64,000 nucleotides of DNA, taken from Mycosarcoma maydis (taxonomy: Eukaryota; Basidiomycota; Ustilaginomycetes; Ustilaginales). The stretch lies in assembly GCF_000328475.2 (NCBI RefSeq), contig NC_026478.1, positions 2,294,001 through 2,358,000 of the forward strand, in the 5' to 3' direction. The notes under the pieces are model-generated. The model was given only the letters and a program-made list of their open reading frames with translations. It made no database searches and was not told where the DNA came from. A program made the translations under genes and the position numbers. Positions within the stretch are counted from its first letter, which is position 1. Each line of letters opens with the position of its first letter. Shown piece by piece: positions 1-10,649 of this stretch.

Positions 1-1
1 G

Positions 2-775
2 CTGGTGCAGGTCAAGTCAGAGCACGAGGCTGAGGTGAAGAAGAAGGCTGATCAGGACGGGTTGAAGCGAGAGGTGGATAACGAGAGCGTGTTCAGTAAG
101 GAGCATCTAGAGGATGTGATTCAAGTGCATGAGCTCGAGAAGAGTACGTTGAGGTCGATGATTCGCAAGTTGGAAGCGAGCGTGTTTGAGGAGACGGACA
201 AGGCGCATCGTGCGATGCGGAGGGCGATCGAGCTGGAGGAGAGGCTTCGCGGTGTTGGTTCTTCGAGCAACGGTGCTGCGGGTGATGGTGAAGCTGGTAG
301 CGGTAGAAGTCATCGTCGCAGCACGACGAGTTTGCATGTTCCATCGCTATCGCCGCTCGTTGAACGCGAGACGTACGACTCGCAGGATGTTGCGCTTCCT
401 TCACCCTCACCTTCCAACGTCAGCGCCGCCAGCACCACCACGTCGACCGCTTCAGCGCGAAGGGGCATTCGAACGCTTCCAGCGTCCGAACTCCCCCTAC
501 CTGCGGCCCAAAGACATCGACGTCGTGAAAGCCTGCAAATGCTCGCAGCGAGAATTCAACCTTGCTCCTCCCTGGACAGTGACGCCTCCAACTCCTCTCT
601 GCCACCCCTCCAATCCGTCACTATCACAAGTAAAGGCCATACTCCGTCCAACAGCATCAACGCCCCGCTGGCCCCCACCACAGACGGCAGAGCCAAGCAC
701 GCCGGAAGACATCAGTTTGCCAACGACGAACTGCTATACTGCGCTTGTTGCCGCGACGATTTGATCATTGTCTAG
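2..775 (+). CDS. C-terminal part of a coiled-coil protein (5' end outside window)
   Basis: The reading frame is open from the first bases of the window to a TAG at 773-775, so this is the 3' end of a longer gene; about 257 codons are visible. The first 80 or so residues are charged and heptad-like (rich in E, K, R and L), which suggests a coiled coil. The rest is Ser/Thr/Pro-rich and probably disordered. The protein ends in a cysteine cluster, CACCRDDLIIV, which could be a lipidation or metal-binding tail, but that is speculation. I do not recognise the family. It converges on the bZIP gene at 1332-3326. Confidence 0.7.
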   Translation: MVQVKSEHEAEVKKKADQDGLKREVDNESVFSKEHLEDVIQVHELEKSTLRSMIRKLEASVFEETDKAHRAMRRAIELEERLRGVGSSSNGAAGDGEAGSGRSHRRSTTSLHVPSLSPLVERETYDSQDVALPSPSPSNVSAASTTTSTASARRGIRTLPASELPLPAAQRHRRRESLQMLAARIQPCSSLDSDASNSSLPPLQSVTITSKGHTPSNSINAPLAPTTDGRAKHAGRHQFANDELLYCACCRDDLIIV

Positions 776-1331
776 ATCTTCCATGTTTTCAAGCATCCCG
801 AGCAACTTGATTCTCCGCGAAACTTTAAAGACTCACAGACTGTGTTTTCCAGTTTTCTAGCCGTGGAATTTGTTCAGCAAGCGCACATCGAATGTCGCTT
901 TTTCGTGTTTCAAGCAGCAACAGCGGATTGCATTCGTGATTGACACGACACAGCTCGTGCAAGAGCATGCAACAAGAACAACCGAAAAGAGGGAAGCGAA
1001 CGGAAAGGGGGAATGGGGGTATAGCGAGGGAGCGAACAAGACAAAGATTTACTCGCACGGGAACCATGTTGGAGGAAACCGACGAGGCATGGTGCACGCC
1101 TGACATCACTCAGATGACTGCAAAGACATTTCGTCAGAGAGAAGCAAAGTGGAAGCCTCTAGTTTTGCAGAGAGAGAAGAAGAGGCTAGCGGAAAGAATG
1201 AGCTATATGGGCACCTAGGGTTCTTGAGTTGGATCAATTGGACGCATAAGGCTGTTGGAGCCTGCTGACATGTCGTGCCTGAGCAGTGTGTCGTCGTGGC
1301 GTGCGCATTGCTGCATAGAGCGTGAGGGAGC
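776..1331. other. Convergent spacer
   Basis: About 550 bp lie between the stop codons of two converging genes. I see no recognisable gene, RNA or repeat. Short open frames here lack family resemblance. Confidence 0.5.
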
Positions 1332-2016
1332 TCATTCCTCGCGATCACGCTTGAGCTGGGCACCACTGCCATTGGCATTGGAATTCTTGCTGGCGTTGGC
1401 TTTACCTTTGGCATTCTCGTCGCTTGCGGCTCCGCCGGTACCCACGCCTCTGGGATGCAGACCACTCTGACGATCGGGTGTATCCCTGCTGAGCTGAGCA
1501 TCACCGTTGGCCGCCGTCTCGGCGGGCGCAGCTGCTCCCGATACTCCCGATGCTCGCTGGCTGCTGCCACTAGGACCTGCCAAATTCGAGAATGGATTGG
1601 GCACAGCGCTCTGATCCAGACCGCCAGGCATAGCTTGGTCGGGCCTGACGGTAATCAAGCTCTTCAACCAGCCATTTTCGGTTCTCAGCCGGGCATTCTC
1701 CGTCTCGAGATCCGCAAGACGCTGCTGCAGCTCCTTGGAGGCTTGTTCCATCGCTGCTTCGCGCTGCTTCTTTTTGATACGGAAGCGAGCAGAGGCGGCC
1801 GTGTTGCGACGACGCTTGTCCTCTTCAATAGCCAGTCGGTTGGCTTCGGCGTCGGCTTCTGGATTCCCTGTGTCGATGAGTTTGAGTGGAGGGATATCGT
1901 AGCGTCGTTCGACGTCTTCGAGTCGGCTCAGGATGTCGTCTGAGTCGTCTGGGTCGATGTCAATTTGAGCTTTTTTGCCTTCAGACGTGCTGGTACGTTT
2001 CTTCTTGGAAGGTGCG

Positions 2017-2072
<56 letters not shown>

Positions 2073-3326
2073 ACCTGAACCTGAACCTGAACCTGAACCT
2101 GAACCTGAACCTGAGCCTGGGCCTGAGCCTTGGCCGGTGCCCGAGGCAGAGGAGCCTGGCTCGTCAGTGACACGACTAGATGGCCCGTTGGAGGCGTTGG
2201 CGTGGTTGGCGGTAGAGCCAAACTGCGGCGCTGGGCCGATGACGAGGTTCGAGCCAAAGGAAGGAGGGACTTGGCCGGGTGAAGCAGCCGGAAGACCGCT
2301 GGAGCCAAGCTGTGGAGCCCAGTTGACGTTCTGAGGTGAAGCTCCGCTAATACTGCCGCCGCGAGAGGCTGCTAGGGACTGAGCACTGAGCCAAGGCGAT
2401 GCGCCAGGACCGACGGAGCCGTTGCTGTGGGGTTGGTGGCCGTGCTGCTGTTGTGGCGTCGTGGCTTGCTGGGCCTGGTTGAATCCGCCGAGTGCAGCGC
2501 CAGCATTGACGATTCCAGCGAGATGCGATTGAAGCTGTGGATTGGTGAGGCCGGCAAGCTGGCTGAGGCTAGCAAGGGCGAGCGGGTTGCTCGTTAGAAG
2601 ATGTTGCAGAGCCAGAGCGGATGTCATGTCGAGGTTGGCGGGAGCGCCAAAGCCGGGCTGTGAGGATTGCTGCTGTTGCTGCTGTTGCACATTGGGAAAG
2701 CCGTTGAAGAGAGAGAATGGACCGCCAACGCCAGGACCAGGAGGGTTGGTCGCTGGTGATGGTCGTACGGCTGCGTTAAAGTTGGGCGCACCGGGAAAGT
2801 AGGATGGATGAGAGTGGTGCTGTTGGTGAGGATGTTGGGTTGGCGTGTGGGGTTGAGATGTGGCAGGATAGGGTGGAGCCGAGCCGGAAGTGTTCGAGTC
2901 GAGTTCGCGAGCTTTTCCGCGAAAAGCATGGCTGCCACGAGAGCTTGCTGCGGCATTCCTGGCAAGCCTCTCTCGCTCTTCCTCTTGATTACGACGGTTC
3001 TCATCCTCGCGTCGCCGATTGTGCTCTGCTTCCTCCTTTTCTTTCTCCTCGTCACCTAACAGGGCGTGACCGGTAGGACCATCAAAGCTAAAGTTGGCGT
3101 TAGTCCAGAGGGCGAGTTGATCGGCAAAGTTGGGAGCCTGGGCGGCTGTGGAGTCGTTTTGGCTAGAGCCGCCAGCAACATCGTCGGCGACGGCGAAAGC
3201 GTCGAGGTTGGCAAGCATGCTGCCGGAGCGCGAGTCGTTGGCGCTGTCGTTTTGCGAGTCGGCAGGGGGCGAAGTGAATTGGTTGAGTCCGAAGAGGAAG
3301 GAGTTGGGACTTTCCTCAAAGGGCAT
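1332..3326 (-). CDS. bZIP transcription factor, CYS-3/MetR/Zip1 type
   Basis: This 664-residue single-exon protein carries one bZIP domain at about residues 505-558. The basic region contains [16 protein letters not shown], the form typical of fungal sulfur regulators (Neurospora CYS-3, Aspergillus MetR, fission yeast Zip1) and unlike the GCN4 form (AARRSRARK). A leucine zipper follows and ends in ENGWLKSLI. The N-terminal 400 residues are rich in N, Q, S, G and P, as in activation domains. A pure Gly-Ser tract of nearly 40 residues sits just before a basic patch (PSKKKR), a possible nuclear localisation signal. From the family, a role in sulfur amino-acid gene control or a related stress response is likely; the target genes are inference. 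The ATG at 3326 is the first in frame. Confidence 0.88.
2017..2130. repeat. Hexanucleotide minisatellite (GAGCCT/GAACCT)n inside the bZIP gene
   Basis: About 19 tandem 6-bp units: nine GAGCCT, seven GAACCT, then GAGCCT, GGGCCT and GAGCCT. In the bZIP frame (minus strand) it encodes alternating Gly-Ser. The block structure (one variant, then the other) suggests growth by replication slippage. Confidence 0.95.
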
Positions 3327-3930
3327 CCTAGCGGGCCAGAGTTTTGATCAGAGTCGGAAAGCTGGCGTCAGATGGAAGGATGTGGGGGCTAGTGGTGGAA
3401 AGGATGAGCGTCGATGCTGAACTGACGTCTGGCGGGAGTTACGGAGGAAGAAGATCCGAGTCCAAGTGGGTACGATGATGGAGCTAGGGAGTGCAAGCTG
3501 ACGGAGCGAGGAAGCGTGGGCAACGAAGAAGAAAGAGCGACCGAGATAGCGGAGCCAAGCAATCGACGATAGCCAGGCCGATGCAGTTGAGAGATTCAGC
3601 CAGCAGAGCAAGTCACGAGTGTGAGGGTTGAGTCGCGTGGTCAATGTTGTTGGGCACAAGATGTCGGTCGATTACTGTATCTGTGTCTGTGAATTAGATG
3701 AGCACCAAGGCGATTGGATAGGAGAAGCGAAGTCGGATGAATGCAAAGGCTCAGCGCTGGGCGAGATGACGAATATGGATGCAATCGTAGCAAAGAGGAT
3801 GTAGTGCGAGATTCGGATGGGCTGCACTGAACCGGACTGAACTGGACCGAAGTGCACTCACGACTGGAGCGACTTGGAATACTTTAGTCAGAGTGAAGTT
3901 ACGAGCGAGCGAAATCTGACTCGTGACTTG

Positions 3931-3980
3931 ACAATTCACGATTCTGAATTATTAATAACTATTAATAAATCGTGAATTGT
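3931..3980. repeat. Perfect 13 bp inverted repeat with AT-rich loop
   Basis: ACAATTCACGATT (3931-3943) is exactly complementary to AATCGTGAATTGT (3968-3980). The 24-bp spacer is almost only A and T (ATTATTAATAA-like). Both arms contain the dispersed heptamer. It could form a cruciform, or an RNA hairpin if transcribed. Confidence 0.9.
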
Positions 3981-4040
3981 TTGCGCTTTCAGATGCTGCT
4001 CAACCAATCTTCACAGCTTGCCCAAAATTAAATTTCCGTG

Positions 4041-4075
4041 TTCACTGTTCACTGTTCACTGTTCCACGTTCCACG
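4041..4075. repeat. Tandem heptamers TTCACTG x3 then TTCCACG x2
   Basis: Five consecutive 7-bp units: TTCACTG at 4041, 4048 and 4055, then TTCCACG at 4062 and 4069. Confidence 0.9.
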
Positions 4076-5567
4076 CGAGCTCCTGTTAACACCGACACAG
4101 CACACCAGTCAAACACACCTGACAGTCTTCGGTGATAATAGGTGTGATTTAGCGCGTTTTCTTTTCAGAGTCGAGAGTCGAGAGTCGTGAGTTGTGAGTG
4201 TGAGTGAGAGTGACTTGTAGACTGACACTTGCGGCTGTGGGCCTCTGGCAAGAGCACATCCATGCGTAATTCAATTCAGACAGAATTCATCCTCATCCTC
4301 CAGGCATCAGTCGGCTACGGCCGCCATCTTGCAAAATAGAGCAACGACGAGTCAGCAAGCTTTCGGACACGCACATTCACGATTGGTACGGATGGCAGCC
4401 CCTTGGTGCCGTTTAGCAGCCATCTCGCTAAGTCCAAAAAGATCCAGGGTGCAGTTTTTCTATTTGTTAGAATCCTAACCGCCCGAGCAGCCGCTTGTGG
4501 AGCTTGAAAAACCGCTTTAGAAAACCACACCCGCGAGATCCACCATTCACGATTCAGCATCCACGATAGACGATTTACGATTGGCTGCTTGCTGTTCAAC
4601 CTCCAAAGCAAAGCTGCTCTCAGAAAACGGAGCGGAGCGGTTTCTCAGAAGAGTGCAGTGAGAATGTGCCCTCCGCTTGCACGATGCTGTCGCAATCTGC
4701 ATGGCCGCAGATCCCATGTCAGATGGCTTGCTCGCAGCAGATCCAGCGTGGACAGAGAGTGAGGTCAACGCGAGCGATTGTCACGCAACCCAAGATGGCC
4801 TCTTTTTCATCTCATCTGACGTGATTCGTGTTTCGTGTTTCGTGATTTCGTGATTCACGATTGTGATACGTAATTGGTGATTCGTGATCCAGGTGGGGGA
4901 TTCACCATCCACGATTATTCTGATTGGTGACGCGCTGCGGTGCATGGCCTGTCCAACCTTTTCCAACGTTGGGTCGTCATTTCCCTCCAAGCGTGAATCA
5001 CGAATGTCGCAGCATCCTCACCCACGGCTGGCCCTCTTGTGTTCGTGGTTGATACTCGTGACTCGACCCGATCGATACATCTGATCTCTCCTAACTGGCG
5101 TGGGGATGTATCCGAACTGTTAGATTCCGATAGGCGTTTTCTTGGCTGTTAGACCTGCATCGAGTTCACATCCGAACACCAGAATTACGTACGCGCATGT
5201 CATCTGGTTGTGATGGCAGCCCGATCACAATCACGAATCAATCAAACCATCGTGTATCAGCGCACCGACCAATTTCGAGTCCGAGTTGAGTGAAGCTTAC
5301 ACGTTGGAATCGCGAGCGTGTTGAGCTGGAAGCAACAAGCTTGATCTCGATTTCCAACACTTGGCAAATTCCAGCAGACCGACGCCCACACACACACACA
5401 CCCAACACAGCAACGACAGCGAGCAAAGGCACTCACAACTCAACACGCCAAGCGGCTTCTCACATTTCCGTCATCCACACTCGATTGTCTCGCTCATATC
5501 ATCCTACCTCATCCTCGCACCTTTGTTCCAACGACATCACAGCTCATCGGCAGTAGCCTCCGTCTGC

Positions 5568-5607
5568 GCTGCCTCGCTGCCTCGCTGCCTCGCTGCCTCG
5601 CTGCGTC
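5568..5607. repeat. 8-bp tandem repeat GCTGCCTC in the SEC21 leader
   Basis: Four exact GCTGCCTC units and one variant (GCTGCGTC) end ten bases before the SEC21 ATG at 5617. They are probably part of the 5' untranslated leader. Confidence 0.85.
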
Positions 5608-5616
5608 TCCTTCGAC

Positions 5617-8445
5617 ATGTCGTTCAAAAAGGACGAAGAGGTCGGGGCCACAGGCTTCTACCAGGATAAGACCTCGGTCATTCAGGAAGCTCGTGTCTTT
5701 AACGAAACGCCCATCAGTCCTCGCAAATGCCGTATCCTCCTCACAAAGGTCATCTACCTCCTCTACATGGGCGAGTCCTTCAGCCGTCAGGAAGCGACCA
5801 CCCTCTTCTTTGGTGCTACCAAGCTCTTTCAGCACAAGGATCCCGCTCTCCGACAGATGGTCTACCTCGCCATCAAGGAACTCTGTCCATTTTCCGACGA
5901 TGTCATCATGGTCACCGCCTCCATCATGAAGGACATGCAGCCCAACGTCGAGGTCATCTACCGTCCCAACGCTATCCGCGGCCTCAGCCGCGTCGTCGAC
6001 CCTTCCATGGTTCAAGGTCTCGAGCGATTCTTCAAGTCCGCCATTGTCGACAAAAACACCTCTATCAGCTCTGCCGCCCTCGTCTCCGCCTACCAACTCC
6101 AGATCGCCGCTAGAGATGTGGTTCGTCGCTGGGGTAACGAAGCGCAGGAGGCCATCAACTCCAAGAGCTCCTCCGGCGTCGCCTTCTCCAGCGGCTTTGC
6201 TGGCGCAGGTAGCTATCTTGGCTTCGGCTCGTCCCAGTCCCAAGCTCAGAGCTCCTACCAGGCCGTCGCCAGCAGCACCTACATCACCCAGTACCATGCT
6301 CTCGGTTTGCTCTACCTCATTCGTCAGGGCGACCGCATGGCCATCACCAAGCTCGTTCAGCAGCTCGGCGGTGGTCGCGGAGGCGCTTCCAGTGGCCAGG
6401 GGAGCGTACTCCGCAGTCCTTACGCCATCTGCATGCTTGTCAGGTACGCCGCCAAGGTCGCCGAAGAGGACGCCAACCTTCGCGCTCCCATGATGGAACT
6501 CCTCGAAGGCTGGCTCCGTCACAAGAGCGACATGGTCAACTATGAGGCCGCACGTGTCATTTGCGAGATGAAGAACGTCTCGACGCAGGACCTCTACCGA
6601 CCCATCGCTGTTCTTCAGCTCTTCCTCTCCTCGCCCAAGTCGACGCTCAAATTCGCCGCTATCCGCACGCTTGCCAAGCTCGCCCAGACGCAGCCCGCTG
6701 CCGTTCAGACCTGCAACGTCGACATGGAGAACCTGATCACCGACACCAACAGAAGCATCGCCACCTACGCCATCACCACCTTGCTCAAGACCGGAAACGA
6801 AGCCTCCGTCGACCGACTCATGAAGCAAATCAGCAGCTTCATGTCCGAGATCAGCGACGAGTTCAAGGTCATCGTGGTCGACGCCATCCGTAGCCTCTGT
6901 CTCAAGTTCCCCTCCAAGCAGACCGTCATGCTCACCTTCCTCGCCGGCGTCTTGCGCGACGAGGGCGGCTTCGAGTACAAGCGTGCCGTCGTCGAGGCCA
7001 TCTTTGACATGATCAAGTTCATCGGCGAATGCAAGGAAACTGCGCTCGCTCATCTCTGCGAATTCATCGAGGACTGCGAGTTCACCAAACTCAGCGTGCG
7101 CATCCTCCACTTGCTGGGCGTCGAAGGACCCAAAATGCCCCAGCCTCACAAGTACATCCGTTACATTTACAACCGCGTCATTCTCGAGAATGCCATTGTA
7201 CGAGCGGCTGCTGTCAGCTCGCTCGCTAAATTCGGTATTGCCGACAAGTCGCTCAACACCAGAATCAAGGTGTTGCTCGAGAGATGTCTCGACGATGTCG
7301 ATGATGAGGTGCGCGACCGTGCTGCCATGTACCTTCGCGTTCTGCGCGAGTCGAGGCTTGCCGCCAAGGTCGTCAACGATGAATCGAGCTACAAACTTAC
7401 AGCGCTCGAGTCAGCACTCCAATCGTACGTCTCGGACCCGTCTTCATCGACGAGCGGCTTCGACATCACCCGCATTCCGCGTATCACGCGCGAAGAGGCT
7501 CGCCAAGAGGCACTCCGAGCCAAGAGCGAAGCCACTGCCAGCGTCGCCATGGCCGCCGACAACTCGCAGAGCGTACACATCTCCAACAACGGCGCCTCGA
7601 CGTCCAAGGCCGCATCCTCGCTCGACTCGGACACGTTGTACGCCAAGCAACTGGCCGAGGTGCCGCAGTTTGCCGATTACGGACCGGTGCTCAAGAGCTC
7701 GTCCAAACCGGTGGAGCTTACCGAGTCCGAAACCGAGTACGTTGTCAGCGCAGTCAAGCACATCTTTGCCGATCATGTTGTTGTCCAGTACAACATCACC
7801 AACACGTTGCCAGATACGGTGCTTGAAAACGTCGCTGTGGTTGTCGGTGGTGCGGCAGAAGCTGGGTTGCGCGAAGACTTTATCGTTACCGTGCCAGCCT
7901 TGTCGGCGCAAAACCCGAGCGGAGTGGTCTATGTTTCGTTTACGCGCGAAGGCGGAGCGACCGACTATGCGCAGGGCACGCTCTCCAACACGTTGCGTTT
8001 CGTCTCGAAGGAAGTCGATCCATCTTCCGGCGAACCGGAAGAGGAGGGGTACGACGACGAATACCAGACCGAAGAGCTCGAACTGGCTGTGTCGGACTAC
8101 ATTAAGCCTGTGTACGCTAACTTTGGCGAAGAGTGGGACAAATTGGCTTCGGCACCCGCTGCTATCGAGACATTTGCACTGACAGCGCTCGACGGCCTCA
8201 AGACGGCGTGCGATACGCTGATCGAGTTGTTGGGCATGATGCCGCTCGGCGGCACCGAGTCGCCTGCTTCCACATCGGTGCACACCTTGAATCTCTCCGG
8301 TGCTGTAGCTAGCCCCGGCAAACCGATCAAGGCCTTGACAAGGTGCAGGATGACCTTTGCCGCTGGCCAGGGTGTCACCATGGAGTTGTCCGTCCGAGCC
8401 GAATCAGACGCCGCTTGTCAATTGGTGATGAGTGCTATCGCGTGA
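5617..8445 (+). CDS. SEC21: Coatomer subunit gamma (gamma-COP)
   Basis: Gamma-COP is the large adaptor-like subunit of the COPI coat and acts in retrograde Golgi-to-ER transport. The 942-residue intron-free protein matches the family from end to end. It has an adaptin-type HEAT solenoid (about 20-540), beginning with a conserved stretch that includes SPRKCRILLTKVIYLLYMGE. A linker rich in S, A and E follows (about 595-670), then the appendage domain (about 675-942), starting near QLAEVPQFADYG. A low-complexity Ser/Gly/Gln insert sits at about residues 183-221. The ATG at 5617 directly follows the 8-bp tandem repeat. The gene converges on NSE2, leaving only 144 bp between the stops. Confidence 0.97.
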   Translation: MSFKKDEEVGATGFYQDKTSVIQEARVFNETPISPRKCRILLTKVIYLLYMGESFSRQEATTLFFGATKLFQHKDPALRQMVYLAIKELCPFSDDVIMVTASIMKDMQPNVEVIYRPNAIRGLSRVVDPSMVQGLERFFKSAIVDKNTSISSAALVSAYQLQIAARDVVRRWGNEAQEAINSKSSSGVAFSSGFAGAGSYLGFGSSQSQAQSSYQAVASSTYITQYHALGLLYLIRQGDRMAITKLVQQLGGGRGGASSGQGSVLRSPYAICMLVRYAAKVAEEDANLRAPMMELLEGWLRHKSDMVNYEAARVICEMKNVSTQDLYRPIAVLQLFLSSPKSTLKFAAIRTLAKLAQTQPAAVQTCNVDMENLITDTNRSIATYAITTLLKTGNEASVDRLMKQISSFMSEISDEFKVIVVDAIRSLCLKFPSKQTVMLTFLAGVLRDEGGFEYKRAVVEAIFDMIKFIGECKETALAHLCEFIEDCEFTKLSVRILHLLGVEGPKMPQPHKYIRYIYNRVILENAIVRAAAVSSLAKFGIADKSLNTRIKVLLERCLDDVDDEVRDRAAMYLRVLRESRLAAKVVNDESSYKLTALESALQSYVSDPSSSTSGFDITRIPRITREEARQEALRAKSEATASVAMAADNSQSVHISNNGASTSKAASSLDSDTLYAKQLAEVPQFADYGPVLKSSSKPVELTESETEYVVSAVKHIFADHVVVQYNITNTLPDTVLENVAVVVGGAAEAGLREDFIVTVPALSAQNPSGVVYVSFTREGGATDYAQGTLSNTLRFVSKEVDPSSGEPEEEGYDDEYQTEELELAVSDYIKPVYANFGEEWDKLASAPAAIETFALTALDGLKTACDTLIELLGMMPLGGTESPASTSVHTLNLSGAVASPGKPIKALTRCRMTFAAGQGVTMELSVRAESDAACQLVMSAIA

Positions 8446-8589
8446 TATCAAACGCGCGTCTCTTTTTCCCTTGTGGCCCACTTTAGTTCACCTTGTTGTC
8501 CATCGCCATCTTGTTTGCCTACAAACTTTGATCTGCATTCTGTGTTTACTAAGGGGTATTGGATTCTGTCAAATCGCTCGTGTATAGGA

Positions 8590-9667
8590 TCAGTACAGAA
8601 CGGTAGATGTCTGTCTTCGAGTGATAAGCCGCTCTTCCTCCCTCCTCTTGAATGCGGCGACTTTCTTGACTAGAGCAGGATCTTGCCTGAGCATACGCAG
8701 GCTGAGGTTTGCGGAACAAGAGGAAGCGGGGCATTTGTAGTTGCCTGCTGCCACGTACTCTTGGACGGCGCTTCGCGAGTACGAGTGGTTGCATGAGGGG
8801 CTGTTGGTCAACATGACGAAACAAGAGTTATTCGAATGGTCAGTAGCAATTCGAGTCTCGGTGGATCGAGCAAGCGAGAACGTACTTGGTCAAAGGGTCC
8901 TCTAAAATGTTGGTCGTCAACGGACAGCGGAAGTTGATCACCAATCCACCCGTTTGGATCTCTTCGTCATCGCTATCGTCATCCTTATCATCACCAAATT
9001 CGGGTGGGATCAAATCGATCACCAGTGGCATCGGTCCATCTTCCTTTGCGACCCATACCGTATTTTTAAAGTTGTGATAGTCGGTGTTCTTTGCGTATTT
9101 CTTCCTCGACGTTTGCTCGTTGTACGCATCGAGGCGCGTTTGCACTTCTTCTTTGTATTTGCTCGCTGGGTTGTCGAGGTATACACCGGTGTGCAGGTCT
9201 TGCGCGATCTCCTCGAGGACTCTTCGACGGATCACTTTTTCCGCTTGCGCATCGATGAGTTCGCGCAGGTCGGCATCGGCTTGATCCAGTTCGGGACACG
9301 AGTCTTGAGTGCGAAATGCTTCAGCCACCTGCTCGGCAGTTTCGTTGAGCAGCTCGATGCATTTAAGCAGCGAAGGCTCTTGCGATTTGATTTCTGCCAT
9401 GAGGCTGCGGACGTTGGGAACGTGCTCTTTGCCCAAAGGTTGAGGGCGCAGGTCGGCTTTCCAATCGAGGCTGTCAGATTCGGAATTTTTGGATGATGAC
9501 GATGCGGCAGCATCAGCCGCAACACGCGAGCCGCTCGTTCCGACTGTTGAAGATGAGGCTTCTGCTTTGAACCGCAGGGGTTGCGATCGACGCTGTGATG
9601 GATATGTAACGTCTTCTGCTTCGTCTTCGCTGTCGTCTACTCGACGACGTCTCGTCGAGCTCGGCAT
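8590..9667 (-). CDS. NSE2: E3 SUMO ligase Nse2/Mms21 (SMC5-SMC6 complex)
   Basis: Nse2 is the SP-RING SUMO ligase subunit of the SMC5/6 complex, which acts in DNA repair and chromosome maintenance. I join two exons, 9667-8886 and 8800-8590, across an 85-bp intron (GTACGT donor, ...CAACAG acceptor, CTGAC-like branch site). The 330-residue product then has a complete SP-RING: Cys248 in CPLTT, EDPLT, Cys264-x-His266, and Cys284/Cys289 in KCPASSC. The N-terminal part (1-70) is basic and acidic low complexity; residues about 80-200 are helical, as expected for the SMC5-binding arm. Reading through the intron instead gives a 275-residue protein without the second half of the ring. The start is the first ATG. 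Confidence 0.92.
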
Positions 9668-10649
9668 GGTGACAGAGAGAGGAACGACAGGAGCCGAGAG
9701 CTGGAATCAGATGAACAAGTCGACGCAAGGAAAGTGCGGCGTCAATATGCGGATCGGTGGTGATGAGAAGGTCAGATGGCGTTTCGGCAATTTCTTGTGT
9801 TGAGTGACGAGACAAGCGTGAAGTATGGGAGAGAGCAACACTTTGCGCGCGCTTCAATCGTGAAAGGCACAGACAGCTGTGGCCACTCGACTTGATTCTC
9901 GTTAGCAACATCCGTGATCGCCAATCTCAATTACAACTTTTTCTCAGGGTCCGTCACTCAGCCTGGTTGCAGCCAAACCCAGCAATCATGAATCTTGAAT
10001 GATATCGAGCTTCATGGTCCGCGCGACGCGTTGAGTGCACTAGAGTAGTGAGTGCTTCACGCTTCACGCTTCACGCTTCACGCTTCATATTCGTGATTCG
10101 TGATTGTTTTGAGCGAACCTCGATCTTTCGTCGTGCGTCACAGGCGACACACCGTGGATGATGGCTCAAAATGTTAAATTGTCTCGAAGTCGGGGCACTG
10201 GACCACTCTCACCTCTTAAAGTTTAGACCACAAAAACCCACACATGACAACCGCGGACGACAAAAATATGGAGCTCAGCCAAAACCAAAAAAAAAAAAAT
10301 CAAAAAAATTCCTGTGTTGCGGCTATTCAGAAGCGACAAGGCGACAGAGACGATCCTCCTCGGTGTTACAGCAGCAGCGGCAAGGATAGAATCGTCGATT
10401 CGTCAGATATCATCTTGCCCTGCTATTTACCTCTTACCTTATCCCAACTTCCTGTTGCCTATACATCTTCTCTTGTCCACTTTGTGCCGACGCGCCCGCC
10501 AATCTCATCAAAGTTAGCAAGAGCATAGCTTTGCGCTATAGGCACTGCGATTCGAGGTCGTCGCAGTATCACTAGTGGCAATCGGCAGGGATCTTGGCAA
10601 GCTTTACTCATTCCAACTCGCATCTCTTCTCGTTTGTTCTTTGGGCAAG
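9668..10649. other. Divergent promoter region NSE2/URA7
   Basis: About 980 bp with no gene. It contains the tandem heptamer TTCACGC (10056-10083), CGTGATT copies near 10090-10105 and an A-rich stretch near 10278-10310. The first in-frame ATG for CTP synthase is at 10650. Confidence 0.55.
10056..10083. repeat. Tandem heptamer TTCACGC x4
   Basis: Four exact consecutive 7-bp units (10056, 10063, 10070, 10077), followed by a partial copy and by inverted-type heptamers CGTGATT at about 10091-10105. Confidence 0.92.

Larger units (their letters stand above)
3327..5616. other. Long divergent spacer between the bZIP gene and SEC21
   Basis: This 2.3 kb stretch has no convincing gene. It contains tandem heptamers (4041-4075), a perfect inverted repeat (3931-3980), many single copies of the CGTGATT/AATCACG heptamer (around 4530-4580 and 4820-4920), GAGTC-rich tracts near 4170-4210, a (CA)n run near 5389-5402 and an 8-bp tandem repeat at 5568-5607. 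It must hold the promoters of both flanking genes. Confidence 0.6.

Noticed and set aside
1928..2334. Pro-Glu and Gln-Ala/Val repeat frames in the bZIP gene
   Set aside because: They are alternative readings of the hexanucleotide minisatellite.
5509..7149. 546-codon open frame antisense to SEC21
   Set aside because: It lies fully opposite a certain gene and its sequence (rich in E, G, D, V, L) mirrors the codon bias of SEC21. It has no domain.
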